A stretch of 64,000 nt of DNA, taken from Carnobacterium iners (GTDB lineage: Bacteria; Bacillota; Bacilli; Lactobacillales; Carnobacteriaceae). Under the pieces are notes generated by a model. The model was not told where the DNA came from. It saw nothing but the letters and a program-made list of their open reading frames with translations, and searched no databases. The stretch is taken from NCBI RefSeq assembly GCF_900177385.1, contig NZ_FXBJ01000002.1, positions 1,368,001 through 1,432,000 of the forward strand. Direction: 5' to 3'. The translations under genes and the position numbers were made by a program. Shown here piece after piece: positions 17,651-26,596 of this stretch. How positions within the stretch are numbered: position 1 is the stretch's first letter; the number at the start of each line of letters is the position of its first letter.

Positions 17651-19119
17651 CCAATAACAATGAATTAATTTTTGAAATCAGCCGCCCAGGTAGGATAGCA
17701 GCTAGTCTTCCAGAAAGTGATGTGCCTGCAGTTAAGTTGTCAAAAAAATTCCCTGAGCATTTGATTCGTAAAACTCCTGCTGAATTGCCTGAAGTTTCAG
17801 AACCACAATTAATGCGTCACTACACCGCTCTATCTAATATGAACTTTGGAGTCGACAATGGCTTTTACCCATTGGGCTCATGTACAATGAAATACAATCC
17901 TAAAATCAATGAAGACGTAGCCCGCTTATCTGGTTTTGCTAATATCCATCCTTTTCAACCAACGCAAACGGTTCAAGGTGCACTCGAATTAATGTATGAA
18001 TTGCAAGAAGATTTAAAGGTAATCACAGGAATGGCGGCTATTTCCTTGCAACCCGCTGCCGGTGCGCAAGGGGAATGGACTGGTCTTATGATCATGAAAT
18101 TATTTCATAAACAAAATGGCGAAGACAAGAAACGGACCAAAATCCTTGTTCCTGATTCAGCGCATGGAACAAATCCATCTAGCGCATTTATTGCGGGTTT
18201 TGACGTAGTTGAGATTCCCTCTAATGCTTCCGGGACAGTTGATTTAGCAGCATTAAAAAATCAACTAGGAACCGATATTGCTGGTTTAATGCTGACGAAT
18301 CCTAACACGCTTGGCTTATTTGAAAAAGATATTGAAGAGATAGCGAAGCTGATCCACGGAATTGGTGGCTTAGTATATTATGATGGGGCAAATTTAAATG
18401 CGATATTAGGTAAAACGACTCCTGCTGCGATGGGTTTTGATATCGTGCACCTTAACTTACACAAAACGTTTAGTACCCCTCATGGTGGAGGAGGACCGGG
18501 ATCAGGACCTGTTGGGGTTAAAGGCTTTCTAGCACCTTACCTACCGGTTCCACGTGTTGAAAAACAAGACGATGAATATGTATTAAATTCAAGCTATCCT
18601 CTTTCATTGGGACGTGTTAAAGGTTACTTTGGAAACTTTGGTGTCAACGTTAGAGCTTATACGTATATTCGAACGATGGGAGCAGATGGCTTAAAACAAG
18701 TCTCTGAAAGCGCAGTATTGCATGCGAATTATTTGCGTAAATTACTAGCACCTTACTACATTGTATCGCATCCTCAGTTTTGCAAGCATGAATTTGTTTT
18801 GTCGGGCTTAAAACAGAAAAAATTAGGTGTCAAAACAATGGACATTGCTAAAAGACTACTGGACTTTGGTTATTATGCACCAACTGTCTATTTCCCACTA
18901 ATTGTTGAAGAAGCGATGATGATTGAGCCAACAGAGACAGAAACAAAAGAAACATTAGATGCTTTTGCAAAAACACTCATTGCTATTGCAAAAGAAGTTG
19001 AGGAAACACCAACGATTGTTTTAGAAGCTCCGCATACAACTTCCGTTAGGCGAATGGATGAAGTGAGAGCGGCTAGAAAATTAAGGGTCCGTTACGATAA
19101 AAGTAAGGATAAAGAGTAA
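17647..19119 (+). CDS. gcvPB: Glycine dehydrogenase (decarboxylating) subunit 2
   Basis: This is the PLP-binding half of the split P protein, 490 residues. The PLP lysine lies in [18 protein letters not shown]. Further signatures are [14 protein letters not shown] near the N-terminus and [12 protein letters not shown]. The length and split architecture match Bacillus-type GcvPB. Translation is coupled to gcvPA by ATGA overlap. The operon allows glycine to feed the one-carbon pool or serve as nitrogen source; an NAD-linked L protein must come from elsewhere. Confidence 0.95.
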   Translation: MTNNNELIFEISRPGRIAASLPESDVPAVKLSKKFPEHLIRKTPAELPEVSEPQLMRHYTALSNMNFGVDNGFYPLGSCTMKYNPKINEDVARLSGFANIHPFQPTQTVQGALELMYELQEDLKVITGMAAISLQPAAGAQGEWTGLMIMKLFHKQNGEDKKRTKILVPDSAHGTNPSSAFIAGFDVVEIPSNASGTVDLAALKNQLGTDIAGLMLTNPNTLGLFEKDIEEIAKLIHGIGGLVYYDGANLNAILGKTTPAAMGFDIVHLNLHKTFSTPHGGGGPGSGPVGVKGFLAPYLPVPRVEKQDDEYVLNSSYPLSLGRVKGYFGNFGVNVRAYTYIRTMGADGLKQVSESAVLHANYLRKLLAPYYIVSHPQFCKHEFVLSGLKQKKLGVKTMDIAKRLLDFGYYAPTVYFPLIVEEAMMIEPTETETKETLDAFAKTLIAIAKEVEETPTIVLEAPHTTSVRRMDEVRAARKLRVRYDKSKDKE

Positions 19120-19173
19120 GGTAACTAATCGAAATAAGATAAAGTGTTTTTTTAAAAAAACGGAGGAATAGCT

Positions 19174-19728
19174 ATGGGCATTGAACAGAATAAAGTCATC
19201 TTAGTATTAGTTGGAGTTAGTGGAAGTGGAAAAACAACTTTAGCCAATGCACTAGAGAAGACCGGAATTCCAAAATTGGTTACGACAACAACTAGACCTA
19301 AAAGAGAGGGAGAAGTAGAAGGGCTAGATTATTATTTTAGAGAAATGACTGAAATGTCCAATATTGCTTTTATCGAAAATTCTTTATACAATCATTATCT
19401 TTACGGTTTAACAGTAGATACAGTAGAAAAAGGATTAGATTTTCATGATGTTATGAGTGTCGTTTTAGATAAAAATGGTGCAGCTGCGTTAAAAGAGGTT
19501 AATCCTTTCTACACAAAAATTATTTACTTACACATTTCTGAAGATGAAATTCAAAAAAGAATGGAAAAAAGAGGCGATAGTTTAGAAAGTATCCAACAAC
19601 GGTTAGCATTCGCTCGAGAGACAAATGAGTTTGAAGCACCAGTAGAAACGGATTTAACTTTGCCTGTTCAAGACGTAGAAAAATCTGTTGAGTGTATCTT
19701 ATCGTTTATTAAAAATGGCTTACAATAA
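19174..19728 (+). CDS. Guanylate-kinase-like P-loop protein
   Basis: The 184-residue protein has a P-loop (GVSGSGKTT, about residues 14-22) and keeps the guanylate-kinase nucleobase segment TTTTRPKREGEVEGLDYYF. The following FxxxxEWAxxHGxxYG region of true guanylate kinase is degenerate here (FIENSLYNHYLYGL), and a late RMEKRGDSLESIQQR segment resembles the Gmk lid. It is therefore probably a diverged paralogue, not the housekeeping Gmk. It lies 54 nt after gcvPB with its own GGAGG ribosome binding site and before the terminator, so it may belong to the gcv transcript. Its substrate is unknown. Confidence 0.75.
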   Translation: MGIEQNKVILVLVGVSGSGKTTLANALEKTGIPKLVTTTTRPKREGEVEGLDYYFREMTEMSNIAFIENSLYNHYLYGLTVDTVEKGLDFHDVMSVVLDKNGAAALKEVNPFYTKIIYLHISEDEIQKRMEKRGDSLESIQQRLAFARETNEFEAPVETDLTLPVQDVEKSVECILSFIKNGLQ

Positions 19729-19804
19729 AATGAGCTGTTTTATAAGTTAACCTGTTGTTCTTAGTATGACTGTTTTTTTGATGTATTCTTTAACTAAATG
19801 AATT

Positions 19805-19855
19805 AAATAAAGAAGAGGTTGAGACCATATTTGAGTCTTGACCTCTTCTTTATTT
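19805..19855. terminator. Terminator after the gcv cluster
   Basis: AAATAAAGAAGAGGT pairs with ACCTCTTCTTTATTT and an inner GAGAC/GTCTT extends the stem. It ends the cluster that begins upstream of gcvT. Confidence 0.8.
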
Positions 19856-19963
19856 GGCCAAACAAAAATAGTCTAGTAATATGAATTAATAATTTTTTAA
19901 AAACAAAAAATTTATGTTGCTTTTTTTTATAAAGGAGAGTAAATTTGTTTATGGATACAAGAA

Positions 19964-19976
19964 GTCCATAATGGAC
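19964..19976. promoter_or_regulatory. Candidate operator before the Rrf2 gene
   Basis: GTCCAT and ATGGAC form a perfect dyad around a single central A, 37 nt before the start codon. Rrf2 proteins often autoregulate through such dyads. The assignment is inference. Confidence 0.35.
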
Positions 19977-20012
19977 ATTGAATAGAGTTAATCTACTAGG
20001 AAAAGAGGCGAG

Positions 20013-20498
20013 ATGGTGAATTTAACAAAAGGATTGGAACAAGCCGTTTGTATTATGACATTATTAGCAACTCAAGATAAGAAATTCCCAATTGCTTCAC
20101 ATATTATCAATCGAAGATTAAAGGGAGCTTCTCCTTCCTATATTAAAAAAATTATGAGGAAGCTAGTTGTAAATGGTTTAGTAACTTCTGTTTCTGGAAG
20201 CAACGGTGGGTTTTCTTTGACGAGAGATCCAGAAAGTATTCATCTATTAGAAGTAGTAGAAGCTTTGGAAGGGCCAATTGTTACTTATCCTAATACAGGA
20301 ATGATTAATCAAGTTTTTTCGGATTTAGGACCAACCGCTGATCAAGGTGAAATTATTTTAATAGAAGTCTTTAAGCAAGCAGATAATCAATATAAAGACT
20401 ACCTTAGTAAACAAACACTTGCTGAGTTGATTTGTAAATCGTTGAATCATCAAGATATTCCTATTCTCAATTGGAATGAAAAAATGAATCAGTTTTAA
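20013..20498 (+). CDS. Rrf2 family transcriptional regulator
   Basis: The 161-residue protein has the Rrf2 winged-helix: ASPSYIKKIMRKLVVNGLV recognition region, then SGSNGGFSLTRDPESIHLLEVVEALEG. The three clustered cysteines that bind an Fe-S cluster in IscR/NsrR are absent, so it is a cluster-free member. Its start is 2 nt after a GAGG-like sequence. It precedes the YhgE/Pip gene by 26 nt with no terminator, so it very likely controls that gene and itself. The signal is not evident from sequence. Confidence 0.85.
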   Translation: MVNLTKGLEQAVCIMTLLATQDKKFPIASHIINRRLKGASPSYIKKIMRKLVVNGLVTSVSGSNGGFSLTRDPESIHLLEVVEALEGPIVTYPNTGMINQVFSDLGPTADQGEIILIEVFKQADNQYKDYLSKQTLAELICKSLNHQDIPILNWNEKMNQF

Positions 20499-20524
20499 GT
20501 TAGGAAAGGCGTTGAAAAAAATTA

Positions 20525-23362
20525 ATGAACATGTTAAAAAAGGAATGGAAAGAAGTCTATTCTAATAAAATGTTGCTTCTTTCCTGTATCGTTATTTTGT
20601 TTATTCCAATATTATATGCAGGATTTTTCTTGAAATCTAACTGGGATCCTTATGGTAGTACAGACGAGCTTTCCGTTGCAGTGGTTAATGAAGACGAAGA
20701 AGTTAAGTACGAAGGCAAAAAATTAGCTATTGGATCTGAACTAGTAAGTAATTTAAAAAATAATGATTCTTTAGATTGGCATTTCGTTGCTCCAAGTGAA
20801 GCAGAAAAAGGATTGAAAGATCGCACATATTATATGGTAATGACTATCCCAAGAAACTTCTCAAAAGATGCAGCGACAGTGATGGATGCTCATCCTAAAA
20901 AAATGAAATTAACGTATAAAACGAATGGCTCATTAAATTTTATTGGTGAAGTGATTAGTAAATCAGCTGTAAAAGAAATTAAAAAAGAAGTTTCTCAAAA
21001 TGTTACGAAAGCTTATACAAATGCCTTATTTGATCAAGTAGGTGAAGTGGGTGATGGCTTTGCTGAAGCTGCTAATGGATCGAATAAATTAAAAATAGGT
21101 ACAGAAAAAATTATTGATGGAAATAAAGAGTTAACAACTAATTTAGCGAAACTAGCTAATAGCACTCTTACATTCAATGAAGGTGCAGATACGCTAACTA
21201 TTGGAGTAAACCAATACACGAATGGTATTGCTCAATTAGCCTCAGGAGCAGTTAAATTAAATGAAGGTATCAACCAATTAGCCTCTAATGTAGCACCGAT
21301 AAAAGATGGAGTAACTCAATTAGATAACGGCGCCAAAGATTTAACAAGTGGATTAACGACTTACACAGCTGGCGTTAGCCAATTAGCTTCAGGAGCAGGT
21401 CAATTGACTGCTAATAATGATGCACTACAAAATGGTGCGATTAGTCTAAGCGATGGAGTTGATCAAGTCAGATCTGGTAGCGATCAATTGCTCGCTGGAT
21501 TAAATCAGCTATCAACCTCACTTAAAGCTAGTCAATCGGATAAAAATAAAAAGAACGTAGATACATTAATAACTAGTTTACCGATAATAAATAATGGTAT
21601 TCAGGACTTGAATACTGCTTTAGGTGGTCAAACAGAGAGTATAAATACTGATTCAATTACTGAAGATTTAACTAGTGTAGGTACAAATTTAAAAGGTATG
21701 GAAGAAAGCTTAATAGATGCCGGTACTAATCTATACAGTATTGGAGAAAGTACAAAAGCACTAGGAGTCAACGTAGGAAACGATGCGACTAAAACAATTG
21801 GCACTGTTCAAAACACAACAGCCTTCAAAGCTCTAGACTCAACTCAACAAGTTGAATTACTAGAAGCCTTACAAGGCGAATTGAAAGCACAAGGAGAGGC
21901 AAATGCTGCGTTACTTGGGACCATCGCTAACCAAACAAAGACGACAGGCGATGCTGTCACAACAATAGGCAATCAAGCAACAAATATAAGTACTTCAGCA
22001 AATGAATTAAAAAATCAATTAGAAGAACTAGCTGGACTAACAAGCCAATTGACGACTTTAAAAACACAAGTAGCTACATTAGCAGCCGGTTCAAACCAAG
22101 CACTTCCCGGAGCTGTTCAAGCTATTACTAAATTAAGTGGCGGTTTAACATCTGTTCAAACAGCATTAACTCAAACAGGTGACGGTCAAAATAAAGGTGT
22201 TATTCAAGTTATGGCCGAATTAAACCAAGGACTTAAAACGATTCAGGGTGGATTGAAAGATAATGATGGCTTAGTTGCCGGTATAACAACGTACACAAAT
22301 GGAGTTGAGACTTTAAAAGATGGTGCAACTCAATTAGAAAATTATTCTAGGATAATAAATTCTGGTGCGACTCAATTAAGCGGTGGGCTTAGCCAAGTTA
22401 CTGGAAAGTTACCATCCTTAATAGATGGAGTAGATCAGTTAAATACAGGTTCTAATCAGTTAGTTCAAGGAACCAAGCAATTAACGAATAACTCTGAAAA
22501 ATTAATCAATGGATCAGTTCAACTAGCTAACGGAGCTGGTCAAATCAATGAGGGTTCAATTAAATTAGCTAATGGCTCAACTACTTTAGGAAAAGGATTA
22601 GGCACATTAAAAGAAGGGACTACAACATTAGCGACTAGCTTACAAGAAGGTGCAACTAAAGTGAATGCGATTGATCCTACTGATGAGACAGTTAATATGT
22701 TTTCAAATCCGACAGAATTAATCCATAAAGAGTTCAGTCACGTTCCTAATTATGGAGCTGCTTTAGCCCCTTATATTATGTCAATGGCTTTATATATAGG
22801 AGCACTCGTTTTTAACGTCATTTATCCGATACGAAAACAGTTTTTAAAAGGACAATCTGGTTTTTCTTTTTGGCTAGCGAAACTTTCAATAGCTCTACCG
22901 ACTGCTTTATTGATGGCTATTATTGAAGGAGGAATACTAATGGCGTTAGGATTACAAGTGCAATCCGTTGGGAAATTTTTTGCTGTCGCTATGATAACAG
23001 CAGTAGCTTTTATGGCAATAGTCACCTTCTTGACCATATCTTTAGACAATGTAGGTCGCTTTATTGCGATGATATTACTAGTTGTACAATTAGGTGGCTC
23101 AGGAGGAACGTTCCCAATACCATTAACCAATGATTTCTTTATATTTATCCATCCGTTTTTACCAATGTCTTATTCCATCTACGGATTTAGGGAAGCTATT
23201 TCTGGTGGGATTGGCCAAGATTTATATAACCAAAGTATGCTTGTTTCAGTCAGTATCACTCTTGTTTTCAGTAGTTTGTTATTTATTTATACGTATTTTT
23301 TTCAAAAATATAAAAAGCAAGCGATAGCAACAGATGACTGCTCAGAAAGTTTACCAGCATAG
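20525..23362 (+). CDS. YhgE/Pip family giant membrane protein
   Basis: This 945-residue protein has one N-terminal membrane helix (about residues 15-35) and about six C-terminal helices (residues about 745-930), with a long extracytoplasmic region between. That region is rich in repeats of the type QLxxGxxxLxxG and NGxxQLANGA, which predict long coiled-coil rods. This is the architecture of YhgE and of the lactococcal phage infection protein Pip. Pip is a phage receptor; the native role of the family is not well known, though similarity to MMPL/ABC-2-type export proteins suggests export or envelope assembly. Control by the upstream Rrf2 gene is likely. A terminator follows directly, which also became the target of a group II intron. 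Confidence 0.88.
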   Translation: MNMLKKEWKEVYSNKMLLLSCIVILFIPILYAGFFLKSNWDPYGSTDELSVAVVNEDEEVKYEGKKLAIGSELVSNLKNNDSLDWHFVAPSEAEKGLKDRTYYMVMTIPRNFSKDAATVMDAHPKKMKLTYKTNGSLNFIGEVISKSAVKEIKKEVSQNVTKAYTNALFDQVGEVGDGFAEAANGSNKLKIGTEKIIDGNKELTTNLAKLANSTLTFNEGADTLTIGVNQYTNGIAQLASGAVKLNEGINQLASNVAPIKDGVTQLDNGAKDLTSGLTTYTAGVSQLASGAGQLTANNDALQNGAISLSDGVDQVRSGSDQLLAGLNQLSTSLKASQSDKNKKNVDTLITSLPIINNGIQDLNTALGGQTESINTDSITEDLTSVGTNLKGMEESLIDAGTNLYSIGESTKALGVNVGNDATKTIGTVQNTTAFKALDSTQQVELLEALQGELKAQGEANAALLGTIANQTKTTGDAVTTIGNQATNISTSANELKNQLEELAGLTSQLTTLKTQVATLAAGSNQALPGAVQAITKLSGGLTSVQTALTQTGDGQNKGVIQVMAELNQGLKTIQGGLKDNDGLVAGITTYTNGVETLKDGATQLENYSRIINSGATQLSGGLSQVTGKLPSLIDGVDQLNTGSNQLVQGTKQLTNNSEKLINGSVQLANGAGQINEGSIKLANGSTTLGKGLGTLKEGTTTLATSLQEGATKVNAIDPTDETVNMFSNPTELIHKEFSHVPNYGAALAPYIMSMALYIGALVFNVIYPIRKQFLKGQSGFSFWLAKLSIALPTALLMAIIEGGILMALGLQVQSVGKFFAVAMITAVAFMAIVTFLTISLDNVGRFIAMILLVVQLGGSGGTFPIPLTNDFFIFIHPFLPMSYSIYGFREAISGGIGQDLYNQSMLVSVSITLVFSSLLFIYTYFFQKYKKQAIATDDCSESLPA

Positions 23363-23377
23363 AACCATGATACAATG

Positions 23378-23417
23378 AAAAAGAGGATTTGAGTCTGTCT
23401 CAAAATCCTCTTTTTTT
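23378..23417 (+). terminator. Terminator of the pip operon and intron target
   Basis: AAAAAGAGGATTT-GAG pairs with CTCAAAATCCTCTTTTT with one bulge and seven T residues. The group II intron starts at the base after the T-run. Confidence 0.85.
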
Positions 23418-25275
23418 GTTCGCCCAGCATGGGCAAACTCTAACAGGTGAAAGTCCTGAGTGCGACCGATTAGCGGTAAGCATGTAGCTAAAAGCAAGGG
23501 TGTCCACCGTGAGGTGGAATCTGAAGGAAGCTCGAGGCAAATCTCTGGTCTGACGAACAGAAATCATATAGGAGGCAGTGCACGAGGATAAGGTTGCAAA
23601 AGAAGCTGAAGTCCAATAGCTAATGTATCAATCGTGTGATGTAGATATGGCAGATAGATGGAGAGAAAGAGTTCGCACCTTAACTGGGGAGGTCTTCTGT
23701 TCTTATTTCAAAAACTTGTAGTGATACAAGCCTGAGACAGGAGAAGTCAGCAGAAGCCGTAGTAGTGAAGACAGCTAGTGAAAGTTAGACAGAGCGAAGG
23801 GCTGAACCGTTTTATCGTTATGGAAATCAATATTGGAAGAGGAAATAGACCGCTGGTCAAAAGACGAGAAAGTGGATACCGACTTCACGAGAAGGAAAGG
23901 AAATAACAAACATGTATGAAAGAAAAATCCTTGAGCGTATCTTAGATAAAGAGAATTTGACTGTAGCATTCGAACAAGTAAGACGAAATAAAGGTGTCGC
24001 AGGTGTGGATGGCATGACAATTGACGAGCTAGGAATATATTTTCTTCGAAACAAAGAAGAAGTTATGGCTCAGATTCGTCAAAGAAACTACCAAACCTCA
24101 CCCGTTCTTCGAGTGGAGATTCCTAAACCAAATGGTGGTGTTCGTTTACTAGGAATCCCGACAGTTAAAGACCGTATGATTCAACAAGCCATTGCACAAG
24201 TATTGACTCCCTTATTCGATAAAGGTTTTAGTAACTATAGTTACGGTTTTCGACCAAACCGGCAAGCTGAAATGGCGATTAATCAGGCGTTAGTGTACTT
24301 CAATGAAGGATATGACTGGATTGTTGATATCGATCTTGAACGTTTCTTTGATACGGTGCAACATGACCGATTGATGAATTTAGTCTCTAGAACAATCTCC
24401 GATGGAGATGTAATTTCGCTGATTCGTAAATTTCTTGTCAGTGGAGTACAAGTTAATGGGATTATTCAAGATACTAGCATTGGAACTCCGCAAGGAGGGA
24501 ACCTTTCACCGCTATTGAGCAATATCATGCTTAATGAACTTGATAAGGAACTGGAAAAACGAAACCTCCGTTTCGTTCGTTACGCTGATGATTGTATCAT
24601 TATGGTTAAGAGTGAAATGTCAGCGAGAAGAGTGATGCGTTCCGTTACAAAATTTATCGAAGAAAAGTTAGGATTGATTGTCAATAGTACAAAATCTAAG
24701 ATTACGAAGCCAAATAATCCAGAAATGAAATTTTTAGGATTCGGTTTTTACCGAGATTTTAATAAGAAAACCTATCAAGCGAAACCACATAAAATCTCAG
24801 TAGAAAACTTTCGATATAAACTTAAAGTACTTACACGTAAGAATTGGAGTATTGATACGAAATATCAAGTGGAACGACTGAATCAAGTGATTCGAGGGTG
24901 GATAAACTACTATAAAATAGGTTCAATGAAAAGCATTTTAAAGAAAATTGACTCTCATTTGAGAGTCCGTCTCAGAATGTGTATTTGGCATAAATGGAAA
25001 ACAGCTAAGAATCGGCGAAAGAACTTAATAAAATTAGGGATGGACAAATACAGTGCCTATAAAAATAGTCACACTAGTAAGGGTGTCGTACGTATTGCCT
25101 ATTCTTGGATTTTAACAACGACTATCACAAACAAGAGACTTGCCCAATTTGGCCTAGTCTCTTGTGTAGAGCATTACGATAAAATACATGTTTAGTATAA
25201 AATGGAACCGCCGTATACCGAACGGTACGTACGGTGGTGTGAGAGGTCGGAGCCGTGAGGCTCCTCCTACTCGAT
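23418..25275 (+). mobile_element. Group II intron, probably class C type, with its ORF
   Basis: The 5' end GTTCGCCCAGCATGGGC resembles the 5' consensus of group II introns (Ll.LtrB starts GTGCGCCCAG). About 490 nt of structured domain I-IV sequence precede the reverse transcriptase. The 3' end holds a domain V-like hairpin (about 25204-25238, CCGCCGTATACC with GGTACGTACGGTGG) and a domain VI hairpin (GGAGCC GTGA GGCTCC) ending CTACTCGAT. Total length is about 1858 nt. It sits immediately behind a terminator T-run, as expected of class C introns. Neither neighbouring gene is disrupted; the 3' junction falls at the stop codon of the minus-strand gene. The 5' boundary is less sure than the 3'. 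Confidence 0.85.
23912..25195 (+). CDS. Group II intron reverse transcriptase/maturase
   Basis: The 427-residue intron protein has the RT core with IPKPNGGVRLLGIPTVKDR, the QGGNLSPLLSNIMLNELD block and the catalytic YADD (RYADDCIIM). The maturase domain X follows (GWINYYKIGS). The C-terminus (about residues 330-427) has no HNH endonuclease motif, which fits endonuclease-lacking class C proteins. It assists splicing of its own RNA and reverse splicing into DNA. The frame is complete and a GAAAGG ribosome binding site precedes the ATG inside domain IV. Confidence 0.93.
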   Translation: MYERKILERILDKENLTVAFEQVRRNKGVAGVDGMTIDELGIYFLRNKEEVMAQIRQRNYQTSPVLRVEIPKPNGGVRLLGIPTVKDRMIQQAIAQVLTPLFDKGFSNYSYGFRPNRQAEMAINQALVYFNEGYDWIVDIDLERFFDTVQHDRLMNLVSRTISDGDVISLIRKFLVSGVQVNGIIQDTSIGTPQGGNLSPLLSNIMLNELDKELEKRNLRFVRYADDCIIMVKSEMSARRVMRSVTKFIEEKLGLIVNSTKSKITKPNNPEMKFLGFGFYRDFNKKTYQAKPHKISVENFRYKLKVLTRKNWSIDTKYQVERLNQVIRGWINYYKIGSMKSILKKIDSHLRVRLRMCIWHKWKTAKNRRKNLIKLGMDKYSAYKNSHTSKGVVRIAYSWILTTTITNKRLAQFGLVSCVEHYDKIHV

Positions 25276-26177
25276 TATTCGAATCCTAGAATGAAAATTC
25301 CAACCATAATAACAGCAATGACCATATATTGAGCTTTAGTTAATTTTTCTTTTAAGAAGATACGTGAAAGAATAATCGACACAATACTATAAGAAGAAAT
25401 CAGCGGTGTGACAATAATAGCATTTCCAGCAATAGCATAGACATAGAAAAATTGGCCAAATGTTTCGAATAAAGCTGCGTAGCCTTTTGTCCGTTCTTCA
25501 AATACATTAAAGGATTGCTTTTTGATTACAATTAGATAAAAAGCAGCTAAAATAGCGCAGATTAGAAAAGTTAGCTCATAAGAAGTGTTAGCTTGGTTTT
25601 CGCTCATTACTTTATCCAAAATAAAAGCATCTGCAAATGTTCCTAGACCATCGATAACGGCGTATAAAACAGGTAAAATAATAGCAAGCGCACCAATTTG
25701 GTATTTACGATCAATTTTCTTTTTGTGCTTGATTCTATCTAAGTCTGCTGCTTTCTTTTCAAGAATAGATAACAATAGTATACCAATTGAAATAAGGGCA
25801 ACAGCGAAGAACTGTATGCCGGTCATAACTTGGCCTAAGAATATAAAGGTTAGTAAAGAAGCAATTGCACCGGATGAATTCATGATAGGAGACGAAATTG
25901 ATAGCTCCAGATAACGCAACCCGATGTACCCAATAGTCATTGAAAGAATATACATACTAGAAACGGGTAAATAACGAATAATATTCATCGGATCATAAGA
26001 AATACCTGTAAATAAAAGTGTATAAATAGCATGAATCCCCATAACAGAACCGACCATTATTACAATTCGTAAATGGCTGTACGGATCCTTAGGGTTGCTG
26101 CCTTTTTTATAAAATAAATCTGCTGCTCCCCAAGAAAAACTAGCAACTAATGTAAAAATAAACCACATGATTTTCAC
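25275..26177 (-). CDS. EamA/DMT family transporter
   Basis: The 300-residue protein has ten hydrophobic segments, two EamA repeats and a short charged loop (KKAADLDRIKHKKKIDRKYQ, about residues 143-162) between them. The second half ends with the typical FLKEKLTKAQYMVIAVIMVGI. Such proteins export or import small metabolites; the substrate is not predictable. An alternative start is Met4. The stop codon coincides with the 3' junction of the group II intron. The intron supplies part of the junction, yet the reading frame is not changed. Nothing follows it in the same direction. Confidence 0.85.
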   Translation of the reverse strand: MKIMWFIFTLVASFSWGAADLFYKKGSNPKDPYSHLRIVIMVGSVMGIHAIYTLLFTGISYDPMNIIRYLPVSSMYILSMTIGYIGLRYLELSISSPIMNSSGAIASLLTFIFLGQVMTGIQFFAVALISIGILLLSILEKKAADLDRIKHKKKIDRKYQIGALAIILPVLYAVIDGLGTFADAFILDKVMSENQANTSYELTFLICAILAAFYLIVIKKQSFNVFEERTKGYAALFETFGQFFYVYAIAGNAIIVTPLISSYSIVSIILSRIFLKEKLTKAQYMVIAVIMVGIFILGFE

Positions 26178-26410
26178 CTTTTCATCGAAATAAATTTGCG
26201 AATAACTTACATAAAAAATGAATGAATTCTATAATTAAACTAGTTTTCGCCTTGTTCATAGTAGCATAAAAATGAAAAGAAATTAATAAAAATAAAAGAT
26301 AAATAATAAAAAGAGATAAAACAAGCTAAAATAAATATAATTTTGAAAAAATAAACCGTAATAAAGAGGTCTTTAATTGTTAATTAAAGATAAGAGGAGT
26401 ATAGTTAATT

Positions 26411-26548
26411 TAGGTTAAAAGCAACTCTATTAGTTATATTGAAAATGAACTCGAAATTCAACAAACAAAAGGTGAAATTACGGCTTATGAATATGTACTA
26501 AACGCAGATGAAAGCAAAAAAAATAGAAAACGAAAAAAGAAAAGCTGA
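26411..26548 (+). pseudogene. Possible gene remnant encoding a charged C-terminus
   Basis: An open stretch between TAG 26411 and TGA 26546 reads as about 44 charged residues including EIQQTKGEITAYEYVLN and a lysine/arginine-rich end. It has no start codon and no ribosome binding site of its own. It runs into a perfect terminator, which suggests it was the 3' end of a gene whose 5' part has been lost. The preceding region 26180-26410 contains nothing else that I can support. Confidence 0.35.
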
Positions 26549-26573
26549 AAAGTAGCTTTTCTTTTTTCGTTTT
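26527..26573. terminator. Perfect bidirectional terminator
   Basis: A 20-bp perfect stem (from AAAACGAAAAAAG to CTTTTTTCGTTTT) lies just beyond the dedA stop codon. It serves dedA from the minus strand and the gene remnant from the plus strand. Confidence 0.88.
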
Positions 26574-26596
26574 AATTTGTGAAATCAAGAAAACGT

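Noticed and set aside
20900-22680. Tandem DNA repeat array
   Set aside because: The repeated text is the QLxxG-type protein repeat of the Pip-like gene, diverged at DNA level, not a separate repeat element.
23460-23464. GTGCG as the 5' end of the group II intron
   Set aside because: GTTCGCCCAG at 23418 fits the known 5' consensus and directly follows the terminator; GTGCG at 23460 lies inside the probable domain I.
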